64,000 nt of DNA. Source: SZUA-36 sp963801195. GTDB taxonomy: Bacteria; Pseudomonadota; Gammaproteobacteria; Xanthomonadales; SZUA-36. Shown here piece after piece: positions 7,790-15,926 of this stretch. Position numbers and translations under genes: made by a program. How positions within the stretch are numbered: the stretch's first letter is position 1; each line of letters opens with the position of its first letter. The notes under the pieces were generated by a model. That model did no database searches. It was not told where the DNA came from and was given only the letters and a program-made list of their open reading frames with translations. The DNA lies in assembly GCA_963801195.1 (NCBI GenBank), contig CAWDDX010000007.1, forward strand, positions 1,612,001-1,676,000, read 5' to 3'.

Positions 7790-8581
7790 ATGATTAGATT
7801 CACCGGAGGCGCATTGTTCATCTTTATGCTGTTTACCCTGTCGATTTCAGGAGCGGTCGCAAAAGATAACAACGCTGAACTCAAAAAAGAAATTCAGGCG
7901 CTCAAGCAAGGTCAGGAACAGATACAGAAAGACATCAAAGAGATCAAAAAGCTCTTACAACAAGGCGCGCGTGCCGCGCCGGATCGACAGGCTTTCAAAC
8001 CGACCGACATCACACTGGGTGACAAGTTTGCGCAACTGGGTGAGGACACGGCACCCGTAACACTGGTCGAATTCAGTGACTACCAGTGCCCCTATTGCAA
8101 ACGGCACGCAACCACGGTCATGCCGAAACTGGCAGAAGACTACATCGATACCGGCAAGCTTCGCTTCGTGATGCGGGAGTACCCTATCCCGAACTTGCAT
8201 CCACGGGCCGAAGTTGCTGCAGTAGCAGTTCTGTGTGCCGGCGATCAGGATAATTACTGGGGTATGCACGATGCCCTGTTCAACGATCAGAAGGCCAATA
8301 CTGACGACGATTTCAAAGCCATGGCGAACTCCCTCGGACTGGATTCCGAGGCATTTGATGCCTGCTTGTCGAGTAAGAAATTCAATGCCCAGATCAAGGC
8401 GGACCAGGCCGAGGGTCAAAAACTGGGTGTTTCCGGGACACCGAGTTTCGTGATGGGGCTGACCGATCCGAATGACCCGAACAAGGTGCATCTCACCAGG
8501 TTCATTCGCGGCGCGCAACCCTACGCAATTTTTGCCGCAGCCATTGACGAGTTGTTGGAGGGCGCGAGGGAAGCGGAATAA
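7790..8581 (+). CDS. periplasmic DsbA-family thiol oxidoreductase with coiled-coil N-terminus
   Basis: A 263-residue exported thioredoxin-fold protein. It has a signal peptide (residues 1-24), a charged coiled coil at about 28-60 (NNAELKKEIQALKQGQEQ... with heptad spacing) and a DsbA/BdbD-like domain. Its active site is CPYC (Cys100, Cys103), with a TPS cis-proline loop near residue 216. The helical insert contains the YPIPNLHPRAEVAAVAVLC segment typical of DsbA_4/thioredoxin_4 proteins. It probably forms or isomerises disulfides in exported proteins; the coiled coil may oligomerise it, as in ScsC-type proteins. It converges on the auxin-efflux-type carrier gene. Confidence 0.87.
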   Translation: MIRFTGGALFIFMLFTLSISGAVAKDNNAELKKEIQALKQGQEQIQKDIKEIKKLLQQGARAAPDRQAFKPTDITLGDKFAQLGEDTAPVTLVEFSDYQCPYCKRHATTVMPKLAEDYIDTGKLRFVMREYPIPNLHPRAEVAAVAVLCAGDQDNYWGMHDALFNDQKANTDDDFKAMANSLGLDSEAFDACLSSKKFNAQIKADQAEGQKLGVSGTPSFVMGLTDPNDPNKVHLTRFIRGAQPYAIFAAAIDELLEGAREAE

Positions 8582-8608
8582 GCGCTCGGAATATTCTCAG
8601 GGGCTTTG

Positions 8609-9487
8609 TCAGGCCAGGATAAAACTGACGATTAGCGGTAACAGCGCGAACGCCAGCAGCGTGGAGATGACAACCATGCCTGCCACCTCCCCCGGTTCGC
8701 GCTGGTAGCGCAACGCCAGCAGGTAGTTGAACACGGCCACCGGCATGGATGACTGCAGGATAAGCACACCGCGGTCGACCCCCTCCAGACCCAGCAACCC
8801 GGCCACGATCACGGCCAGGCCAAAACCGCCCAACACCCGCACCAGGCTGAACAGCAGGCTGTGTTTCCAATCGGCGACCTTTAGCTGTGCCAGTGAGACA
8901 CCCAGTGTCACCAGCATGAGCGGGATGGTAGCCCCACCGAGAATGCCCGTGGTATTGTCCAGCCAGACGGGCAGCGAGCTGCCGGTTGCAACCAGGGTCA
9001 CGGCAACCGCAGTTGCCCAAAGCACTGGCTGCCGCACAAGGCCAACCAGGTTTCCGCGTCCCGCCGAGAGTAAAATACCCAGCGACATCTGCAGGGTAAA
9101 AATGACCAGAAAGACGGTCAGGCCGAGGGCCAGTCCGGTCTCGCCAAAGGCAAACAGGCACACCGGCAGACCCATATTGCCGATATTGGGAAACAGCAGT
9201 GATGGTAAAAAGGTACTGACCTTCAAGCGCATGACGCGTATCAGCAGGCTTCCCAAAATCAGCATGATCAAGAGGACGATCACCGTCGCGGCGGAGACTT
9301 CCGCCATCTTGCCGATGTCGATATCCGCCCTGCTGAAGGACGACAAAATCAGGCACGGCGCACCGATATTCATCACCAGGCGGGTTACGAAATTAACCGG
9401 GTAGTCGATACCCTTGCGCGCCCAGAGGTAACCGATTCCGGCGCAAATGATGATCGGTGCGATGATCGCAAAAAGTTGCTTGAACAT
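8609..9487 (-). CDS. auxin-efflux-carrier (AEC) family permease
   Basis: A 292-residue inner-membrane protein with about ten hydrophobic segments and the two-half topology of the AEC/bile-acid-symporter-like fold. Family features include the MFKQLFAIIAPIIICAGIGYLW start, the FPNIGNMGLP segment between helices and a final QREPGEVAGMVVISTLLAF stretch. Bacterial members export or exchange organic acids such as malate or malonate; the substrate here is unknown. I use the ATG at 9487, which matches the family N-terminus; the frame is open upstream to 9616. Confidence 0.85.
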   Translation of the reverse strand: MFKQLFAIIAPIIICAGIGYLWARKGIDYPVNFVTRLVMNIGAPCLILSSFSRADIDIGKMAEVSAATVIVLLIMLILGSLLIRVMRLKVSTFLPSLLFPNIGNMGLPVCLFAFGETGLALGLTVFLVIFTLQMSLGILLSAGRGNLVGLVRQPVLWATAVAVTLVATGSSLPVWLDNTTGILGGATIPLMLVTLGVSLAQLKVADWKHSLLFSLVRVLGGFGLAVIVAGLLGLEGVDRGVLILQSSMPVAVFNYLLALRYQREPGEVAGMVVISTLLAFALLPLIVSFILA

Positions 9488-9642
9488 TCGCGAATGATAG
9501 GTGATTCCAAGCACAAATACCGTCATTGCAGGCCGCTGGCCTGTCCGGGAGCCTGCTGTGCTAAAATTTGCACAACTCCTGTACTGGTCAGGTAGCGGAT
9601 AAGGGAAAGTCCGCACCGGGCTTTCTCCGGCACGGAAAGAAA

Positions 9643-10005
9643 ATGGCGAAAATACTGATCGTTGATGATTCTCCGTTCACACGTCACCTGCTGGGTGTTA
9701 TTGTCCAGAAAGGCGGACACGAGGTCATTGGTTTTGCGGAAGACGGCAGACAGGCTTTTGAGCAATATAAAGCCCTCCGCCCCGACATTGTGATGCTCGA
9801 CTGGATGATGCCGAGCAAAAGCGGCGAGGCGGTACTCAAGAAAATAATCCAGTTTCACCCTTATGCAAGAGTCATCATGATCACCGGTTGGGCCAACAAG
9901 AGCATCGAGAAACGGGTTCTGCAAGCCGGCGCGAGGGCCTTTATTGAAAAGTGCAATGTGCAAAATGAACTGTTGCAGGTCATCGACAGGATAATGGGAA
10001 ATTGA
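9643..10005 (+). CDS. single-domain response regulator (CheY-like receiver)
   Basis: A 120-residue receiver domain with no output domain. Acidic Asp8-Asp9, phospho-acceptor Asp53 (VMLDWMMP), the conserved Thr in MITGW and Lys in AFIEK are present. The residue after that Lys is Cys instead of the usual Pro. It probably works by protein-protein contact, as CheY or Spo0F do. The partner kinase is not nearby. The ATG at 9643 begins the conserved MAKILIVDDS; the frame extends upstream without similarity. Confidence 0.9.
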   Translation: MAKILIVDDSPFTRHLLGVIVQKGGHEVIGFAEDGRQAFEQYKALRPDIVMLDWMMPSKSGEAVLKKIIQFHPYARVIMITGWANKSIEKRVLQAGARAFIEKCNVQNELLQVIDRIMGN

Positions 10006-10041
10006 GGACTGACGGCCCGGCAACGACCGGGGATGAACCAC

Positions 10042-10521
10042 TCAGACCATGAATACGTCTTCGGCTCCCGGTTCCATTTTCACCGCGTTGATAAATGAAG
10101 GCGGACCGTAGCCGATTTTTTTCTTGCGCACGAATTTGCCGTTCTCAAATTCATGCTCGCTGAAAAGTAACGGCAGGTTCTGCGCTCTCGACAGCGCCAT
10201 CAGCCATTCGAGCGTTGCGGGCGGTATTTTTTTTCCGGTCGGAACAGCACGGATGACTTTTCGGCCGTGCCACAAACGGTCGAACATTACGATTGCGCCA
10301 CATGTCGATGGCTGCATGTGCTCAGGCATATCGTGGTCACCCGCCAACCAGCCGCACCTGAATACCACGCAGGGGTTGTGCGGGCGGCTTTCGTAGATCC
10401 CGCAACCCTTTTCCACCTTGTGGACACAGGGCTTGCCGGGCTTCATCTGAACACCGTTAATTTCTGCTGTGAGCCAGCCTTCGCAGCAGGCTGCACAGGG
10501 GTGACATTGCCTGTCCGTCAT
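10042..10521 (-). CDS. YkgJ-type cysteine-cluster protein (putative Zn/Fe chelating)
   Basis: A 159-residue protein with the CxxC...CC...C...CGIYESRP..C..FRCGW cysteine arrangement of the CxxCxxCC/YkgJ family (PF03692-type), which probably binds a metal or iron-sulfur cluster. Function is unknown family-wide. The ATG at 10521 puts the cysteine cluster at the N-terminus; the upstream extension to 10599 has no similarity. It converges on the response regulator. Confidence 0.75.
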   Translation of the reverse strand: MTDRQCHPCAACCEGWLTAEINGVQMKPGKPCVHKVEKGCGIYESRPHNPCVVFRCGWLAGDHDMPEHMQPSTCGAIVMFDRLWHGRKVIRAVPTGKKIPPATLEWLMALSRAQNLPLLFSEHEFENGKFVRKKKIGYGPPSFINAVKMEPGAEDVFMV

Positions 10522-10685
10522 CGTATTTGTCTGAGCAATCCTTTTCGTGTACCTGATTGAGCCGAAGTCATCGCAACCGCAATATATAATACCGTTCAAA
10601 GACCAGTGGCGGGAAACCGTTCATCCGCACTCCGCCACAATCCGGGCCGTTGCCGGGCAGGTTTCCGGCATAACGCTGGAATCCG

Positions 10686-11204
10686 TCAGGAATCGCCCAG
10701 CAGCAACTCGTATTGCAGCGCGTCCACACCGTATATGTGAATGAGTGGACCTTTGCACATACCCAGTTTTTCTGCGACGCGGATCGATGCGGTGTTCTCG
10801 GGTATGATCAACGCCACCAGTTTCTTGATCTTCAGGTCATGCCGGGCAAATTCGACGCAGGCGCGGGCTGCCTCGGTGCCAATACCCCTGCCCCAGTAGG
10901 CTTTCATATAGCGGTAACCGACCTCGGGCAAGTCGATTTCCGGGATGTACTTAATGCCGCAAAACCCGATCATTTCGCCTGTTTCCTTCCACTCGACGGC
11001 AAATCGTCCATAGCCGTACTTTGCATAGTCTGACAACGGACCAGCTTCCAACTTCTCCCGGGCTTCCTGCAAATCCTTTAACGGCGCCGCTTCGGCATAC
11101 TTGACAACCTCCGGGTCCGAACTCAGGTCGTACATGGCCCGCACATCATCCGGGGTAAACAGCCTCAGCCTGAGCCTTTGTGTTTCGAGGCTGGTGCGGA
11201 TCAT
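10686..11204 (-). CDS. GNAT N-acetyltransferase, RimJ/RimL type
   Basis: A 172-residue acetyl-CoA-dependent transferase. ETQRLRLRLFTPDD at the N-terminus, GYGRFAVEWKETGEMIGFCGI and the acetyl-CoA loop YWGRGIGTEAARACVEFA are typical of the RimJ/L branch, whose substrates include ribosomal-protein N-termini and small amines. The substrate is not predictable. Its ATG (11204) overlaps the TGA of the upstream metallophosphatase in an ATGA arrangement, so translation is probably coupled. An alternative ATG lies at 11228. Confidence 0.85.
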   Translation of the reverse strand: MIRTSLETQRLRLRLFTPDDVRAMYDLSSDPEVVKYAEAAPLKDLQEAREKLEAGPLSDYAKYGYGRFAVEWKETGEMIGFCGIKYIPEIDLPEVGYRYMKAYWGRGIGTEAARACVEFARHDLKIKKLVALIIPENTASIRVAEKLGMCKGPLIHIYGVDALQYELLLGDS

Positions 11205-12232
11205 TTCTTTGCGCAATTTTCGAGACATAGTTCATCACCGTTCAACGGCACTTTGCCGGTCTTGTCAAATATACCCGACAGGCGGAGATTGGCAATATCC
11301 ACACCCTCTGCGGAGACGGTTACCAGCGATACCTGGTCGATGGCCATCGGATCATCGGGTGCGTGCGACCCGCCGGTCGTGCCGAGACGGACGTAGTCAC
11401 GCCCGTGACGCACGGTGTGAAGATAGGAATGAACGTGTCCGTAAAAAACCGTGTAGGGGCGCCCTTCCAAAACTTTTTCAATGCGCGAGAAATTTTCTTC
11501 GCCGGGACGCTCCCAGGCGGGTTTGTGCATCAGCACGAATGTCCATCGGACCTCCGGATGCTGTGCAACCACGCGCCGGAAGTACTTTGCCTGCCCGGTC
11601 CCGATTCGACCGCTTTTGCGCTCCTCGAGCTGACCGTACTCGGTGGCGGCAAACGCCTCCTCGCCCCCGGATTCGAACACCGCGAGTGCATACAGGCGGA
11701 TTGCATTGAGATGGCGCTGAAAATCAGGCGGGTTGTCCTCCGTATCCAGCAACAGGAACAGGACATTCTTGTAGATAAAATGATAGTACCGCTTGCCGTA
11801 GCGCACTTCCCACACATCTCCTTGTTCGGTACTGGTCAGGTCATGGTTCCCGCCAACGTAAAAAACCGGTGCGCGGGCATGGCCGGCACGCCGGTCAAAT
11901 ACATCCCACTGCTCGACAAGCTGCTCGCGGGTAACATCGCCGCCGTCAATCAGGTCGCCGACGCTGACAATCAGTTCCGGTCGTAACAGGCGCAATTGTT
12001 CTATGGCCACATCGAAAACGCCGTCGCGTTCACCACCGGCCAGGTCTGAGAATACCGCGAAGGTGAATTTGCCATCCTGATCATCAAATCCATTCTGCGT
12101 CCATGGCACCGCGGTGCCGGTAAATTCATGCTGAAACACCGCCTGCCCGGTTCCGGCAGGCGGATTACCCGAACAGCCGCCGAGCGTGAGCAGTGTGATC
12201 AGTAACAGCTTTAGACGTATAAAACGTGGCAT
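11201..12232 (-). CDS. calcineurin-like metallophosphoesterase lipoprotein
   Basis: A 343-residue exported phosphoesterase. The N-terminus has a lipobox, LGGC-SG, around residue 20, so it should be lipid-anchored. Metal-binding motifs are FAVFSDLAGG (a variant of the usual DxH), GDLIDGGD, GNHD and GHVHSY. The first motif lacks the usual His, so activity may be altered. I prefer the ATG at 12232, preceded by AAGGA seven bases upstream, over the ATG at 12253. The substrate is unknown. It overlaps the downstream GNAT gene by four bases. Confidence 0.83.
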   Translation of the reverse strand: MPRFIRLKLLLITLLTLGGCSGNPPAGTGQAVFQHEFTGTAVPWTQNGFDDQDGKFTFAVFSDLAGGERDGVFDVAIEQLRLLRPELIVSVGDLIDGGDVTREQLVEQWDVFDRRAGHARAPVFYVGGNHDLTSTEQGDVWEVRYGKRYYHFIYKNVLFLLLDTEDNPPDFQRHLNAIRLYALAVFESGGEEAFAATEYGQLEERKSGRIGTGQAKYFRRVVAQHPEVRWTFVLMHKPAWERPGEENFSRIEKVLEGRPYTVFYGHVHSYLHTVRHGRDYVRLGTTGGSHAPDDPMAIDQVSLVTVSAEGVDIANLRLSGIFDKTGKVPLNGDELCLENCAKK

Positions 12233-12400
12233 ATTTTTATCCTTTTTCTGCATTATTTCAAAGTATCGCCTAAACTCGCCCGCGCAACCAGATTCGACTG
12301 CGCCTGCTTGAATCGCGGTGTGTCAGCAACCCGTATGCCCTTGTGTTCCCGACGGAAATTTTTTCGACCCCGCTTCAACCGGACCGCATGCAAAAATATC

Positions 12401-12428
12401 TTGACATAAAGGTAAATAGGACTATATT
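12401..12428 (+). promoter_or_regulatory. sigma-70 promoter of the kamA-ATP-grasp operon
   Basis: TTGACA at 12401-12406 and TATATT at 12423-12428 are separated by 16 bp, a near-consensus housekeeping promoter. Transcription should start near 12435, leaving an 85-90-base leader. That leader contains a G+C-rich stretch with five T residues at about 12461-12484 that could form a weak hairpin. Confidence 0.68.
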
Positions 12429-12521
12429 TCGCGCAAATCCAGGGGTATTGCCCCATACGACCCGAAGGGCCGGGCCGGTTTTTGTTTGCAGGTCGCCCAT
12501 CTGCACATCACAGGAATGTGA

Positions 12522-13826
12522 ATGAAAACCATCAACAAATTCGCGGAGGAACCTCCCGGATTGGCGCGTGCTTTTACCGATCCCGCCAAACCAGCTCCTC
12601 AAGTCATAGTTCCATCAAGCAACATTTCCAATCTCAGCGTCATCCGACGCGAGCGCTCCGCGTTCGTCATTTCAAAACAGTCAGCCGAGTTCCGGCGCAG
12701 ATTCTATCCCGAAGCCACGTCGGGTGATTGGAATGACTGGCGCTGGCAAAACCGCCATCGTGTCAGGACCCTGGCAGACCTGGCAAGGATGATCGATGTT
12801 TCAGAAGAAGAGTCCGAGGCCATAAGACGCCATACCGGGTCTTTGCCGGTCGGCATCACGCCTTACTACGCGAGCCTGGTAAGTGCGCTCGACCCGTCCC
12901 AGGGATTGCGTCGCACGGTTGTTCCGGTGCTGGGTGAGTACGTGATTTCTCGCGGCGAAAACGATGACCCGCTTGGCGAGGACTCGCACAGCCCGGTGCC
13001 CGGACTCGTCCACCGCTATCCCGACCGGGTTTTGCTGCTGGTAACGAACTTCTGTTCCGTCTACTGCCGCTATTGCACACGCGCTCGCATGGTCGGTTCC
13101 GCCGGCGAACGCAGCGTAAAGAAAGCCGATATTGAGCTGGCGCTCAACTATATTGAACAAACGCCGGTCATCCGCGACGTACTGATTTCAGGCGGCGATC
13201 CGCTCAGCCTCGACGACGACCGCCTGGAGTACATACTGCAACGTCTGAGCAAGATCAGGCACGTGGAATTCGTGCGCATCGGCAGCAAGCAGCCGGTCGT
13301 CCAGCCAATGCGGGTGACGAGCTCGCTGCGACGTATCCTGAAGCGTTACCATCCGTTGTGGATGAGCCTGCATTTCACCCACCCTGATGAACTGACGCCC
13401 GAAGTGGCGGAGGCCTGTGGCCGACTGGCTGACGCCGGCATCCCGCTGGGTAGCCAGACGGTACTGCTCAAAGGCGTGAACGACGACCTGGAAACTATGA
13501 AAAGACTGGTCCAGGGCCTGTTGAAAATACGGGTCAGGCCCTATTACCTGTACCAGGCCGATCCGATCTCGGGATCTGCACATTTCCGCACCCCGGTGTC
13601 CTCGGGCGTCGAACTGATACGTGGTCTGCGCGGCCACACGACCGGCTACGCAGTGCCCACCTTCGTGATCGATGCGCCGGATGGCGGCGGCAAAATACCT
13701 ATTTCTCCGGATTATGTTATCGGCTATGAAGGATCTGACCTTCTGCTTAAGAGCTATGACGGTGGGACCTACCGCTACCCCGACTCCGGCGCCCCTCAAC
13801 TCCCGACGGAAGAGACAAAGTCATGA
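12522..13826 (+). CDS. kamA: lysine 2,3-aminomutase family radical SAM enzyme
   Basis: A 434-residue radical S-adenosylmethionine enzyme that should move an amino group from C2 to C3, turning L-lysine into beta-lysine. The [4Fe-4S] motif CSVYCRYC has Cys178, Cys182 and Cys185. The PLP-binding lysine is Lys391 in PDGGGKIP. Acidic residues that contact the lysine side chain in the clostridial enzyme appear kept in GVNDD and YQADPI, and HFRTPVSSG follows as in true KamA. It is longer than the EF-P enzyme EpmB and not near epm genes. It opens a five-gene run; the next start codon overlaps its stop (ATGA). The lysine substrate is inferred, not shown. Confidence 0.87.
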   Translation: MKTINKFAEEPPGLARAFTDPAKPAPQVIVPSSNISNLSVIRRERSAFVISKQSAEFRRRFYPEATSGDWNDWRWQNRHRVRTLADLARMIDVSEEESEAIRRHTGSLPVGITPYYASLVSALDPSQGLRRTVVPVLGEYVISRGENDDPLGEDSHSPVPGLVHRYPDRVLLLVTNFCSVYCRYCTRARMVGSAGERSVKKADIELALNYIEQTPVIRDVLISGGDPLSLDDDRLEYILQRLSKIRHVEFVRIGSKQPVVQPMRVTSSLRRILKRYHPLWMSLHFTHPDELTPEVAEACGRLADAGIPLGSQTVLLKGVNDDLETMKRLVQGLLKIRVRPYYLYQADPISGSAHFRTPVSSGVELIRGLRGHTTGYAVPTFVIDAPDGGGKIPISPDYVIGYEGSDLLLKSYDGGTYRYPDSGAPQLPTEETKS

Positions 13827-14860
13827 GAACGAGAGAAATGAATTCCTGCGGCTTGACCGTGGGCCTGACATACGATTTGCGCGACGCGTGGCTCGCCGAA
13901 GGCTACAGCGAACTGGAAACGGCCGAGTTTGACCGTGTCGATACCATCGACAGTATCGAGCGGACTTTGCTGGAACTGGGTTTTGCTGTGGACCGCATCG
14001 GCAACCTGAAGCAACTGGCTGACCGTCTCGTTAACGGTGACCGCTGGGACCTGGTTTTCAATATTTGCGAAGGTATGCACGGCATTGGCCGTGAAGCCCA
14101 GGTTCCCGCGCTGCTTGACGCCTACCAGGTGCCTTACGTGTTCTCGGATACACTGGTCTGTGCCCTGACCCTTCACAAGGGCATGACCAAGGACGTTGTC
14201 CGCGCCGCGGGCGTTGCGACACCGGATCATGTGGTCGTTCAAAAACTGGCGGATGTCGCTGGCATTAAAATGCCGTTTCCGCTGTTTGCCAAGCCGCTTG
14301 CCGAGGGCACCGGCAAAGGCGTGGACGTAAACTCCAAAACCACCAGCATGAGCCGTTTGCGGCATGTTTGCGCCCGGCTGCTTGAGCAATACCAGCAACC
14401 GGTACTGGTCGAGCGATTTCTGCCCGGAAGAGAATTTACTGTTGGCATCCTGGGTACGGGTACCGGGGCGCAGGCCCTTGCCACGCTGGAAATCCACCTG
14501 CTGTCGAAAGCGGATGCCGAGGTGTATTCATATCGAAACAAGGAAGAGTGTGAGGAATTGGTGCGTTACAACCTGCTGACTCCCGGCAACCTCCGGAATT
14601 CGATCGAATCGCTGGCATTGCAAGCCTGGCAGGCACTCGGTTGCCGGGATGCCGGACGTATCGACATACGCCTGGATGAAGCAGGCAAACCGGGGTTCAT
14701 CGAGGTCAATCCGTTGGCTGGAATCCATCCTGAACATTCAGACCTGCCCATCATGGCAACCATGGTAGGCGTGTCCTACCTTGAATTGATTGAGACCATA
14801 ATGCATTCCGCCATGAAGCGTTATGGCCTGGCTGGCCAGGCACGTACACTGGCCGCATAG
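13823..14860 (+). CDS. D-Ala-D-Ala-ligase-like ATP-grasp enzyme (first of two)
   Basis: A 345-residue ATP-grasp ligase related to Ddl but distinct from the housekeeping enzyme. The N-terminal domain has VGLTYDLRDAWLAEGYSE, FNICEGMHGIGREAQVPALL and LHKGMTK. The nucleotide domain has LFAKPLAEGTGKGV and VERFLPGREFTVG. The metal site is RIDIRLDEAGKPGFIEVNPLAG, with the Glu and Asn Mg ligands present. The canonical Ddl signatures (HGxxGEDG, KPxxEGSS) are replaced by variants, which argues for another amino acid or peptide substrate. It likely joins a carboxylate to an amine with ATP use. It overlaps kamA by four bases; an alternative ATG is at 13838. Confidence 0.85.
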   Translation: MRTREMNSCGLTVGLTYDLRDAWLAEGYSELETAEFDRVDTIDSIERTLLELGFAVDRIGNLKQLADRLVNGDRWDLVFNICEGMHGIGREAQVPALLDAYQVPYVFSDTLVCALTLHKGMTKDVVRAAGVATPDHVVVQKLADVAGIKMPFPLFAKPLAEGTGKGVDVNSKTTSMSRLRHVCARLLEQYQQPVLVERFLPGREFTVGILGTGTGAQALATLEIHLLSKADAEVYSYRNKEECEELVRYNLLTPGNLRNSIESLALQAWQALGCRDAGRIDIRLDEAGKPGFIEVNPLAGIHPEHSDLPIMATMVGVSYLELIETIMHSAMKRYGLAGQARTLAA

Positions 14861-14879
14861 CCGAGCCGGACATCTGCCG

Positions 14880-15923
14880 ATGAAGCTGTCTCCACTGACC
14901 GTGCTGGTTTTGCACGAAGCGATCGGACCGGTTGCCCGCGCCGACGAACTCGACACGCTGATCCAGGCTGAGCAGGTTTCGGTTGCGCTCAGAAAACTCG
15001 GTTTACGGGTTTCCACCATGCGGGCCGGTCTCGACCTCGGCGCTACGCTGGCTTCGGTCAAGGCGCTGCAACCGGACCTGGTGTTCAACCTGGTTGAGTC
15101 GCTGGGTGGCGACGGAAGAATGATCCATTTCCTGCCCACACTGCTGCGTTCGGCAGACGTGCCGTTCACCGGTTCGGACGGCGACGCCATCTATCTCAGT
15201 TCGCAAAAGCAGCTGGCCAAGAAATGGATGCGATTGACTGCTATCCCGACCCCCGTTTGTATTGACGAGGACGCCGAGGGAGATGACAGTGACGGCCGCT
15301 GGATCGTCAAATCTGTCTGGGAACATGCATCCTTTGGCATGGATGACGGTTGCGTTATCGACGGCACCCGTGCGGCAAAGACCCGCATCGCCGACAGTAT
15401 CGCCCGTCATGGCGGCGAATGGTTTGCGGAGCAATTTATCGATGGCAGGGAATTCAACATCTCGGTGCTGGAACGGGCCGGCCATGCGTATGTCCTGCCG
15501 ATCGCGGAAATCGGCTTTTCCGGATTCCCGCCCGGCAAGCCGAAAATCGTCGGTTACGCGGCCAAATGGCAGGAGAATGCGCCCGAATACCTTGCAACAC
15601 CGCGAATTTTTCCTGACCTGCCGGAAGGCCTCCATGACGCGCTCACACGGGTGGCGCAAAGGTGCTGGAAAAGCTTTGGCATGCATGGCTATGCACGCGT
15701 GGACATACGTGTCGATTCCGACGGAAACCCGTGGGTGCTGGAGGTTAACGCAAATCCCTGTCTGACCCGCGACGCGGGTTTTGCGGCCGCCGCTGAGCGA
15801 GCCGGCATAGGCTACGAGCAACTCATTGAACTAGTCGTGACCGCGGGACTGGAGACGGGCCCATCGGTGGAAACGTTGACTGCCGGACGGCCAAAGCGTA
15901 TTTCTTCTGTTGGCAAAGGCTGA
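14880..15923 (+). CDS. ATP-grasp ligase (second of two)
   Basis: A 347-residue ATP-grasp protein, only distantly similar to the preceding one. It shows PDLVFNLVESLGGDGR, WIVKSVWEHASFGMDDG (the ATP lysine), FIDGREFNISVLE and the metal-binding ARVDIRVDSDGNPWVLEVNANP. The active-site frame is complete. I chose the ATG at 14880 because upstream codons from 14823 encode an unrelated extension overlapping the previous gene. Two different ligases in one operon suggest two amide bonds, as in a tripeptide-like product, or two alternative acceptor substrates. Confidence 0.84.
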   Translation: MKLSPLTVLVLHEAIGPVARADELDTLIQAEQVSVALRKLGLRVSTMRAGLDLGATLASVKALQPDLVFNLVESLGGDGRMIHFLPTLLRSADVPFTGSDGDAIYLSSQKQLAKKWMRLTAIPTPVCIDEDAEGDDSDGRWIVKSVWEHASFGMDDGCVIDGTRAAKTRIADSIARHGGEWFAEQFIDGREFNISVLERAGHAYVLPIAEIGFSGFPPGKPKIVGYAAKWQENAPEYLATPRIFPDLPEGLHDALTRVAQRCWKSFGMHGYARVDIRVDSDGNPWVLEVNANPCLTRDAGFAAAAERAGIGYEQLIELVVTAGLETGPSVETLTAGRPKRISSVGKG

Positions 15924-15926
15924 ACA

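Noticed and set aside
12253..12456. 67-codon minus-strand frame ending exactly at the metallophosphatase upstream ATG
   Set aside because: It overlaps the kamA promoter region, lacks a ribosome site and shows no family resemblance; the preferred metallophosphatase start at 12232 does not depend on it.
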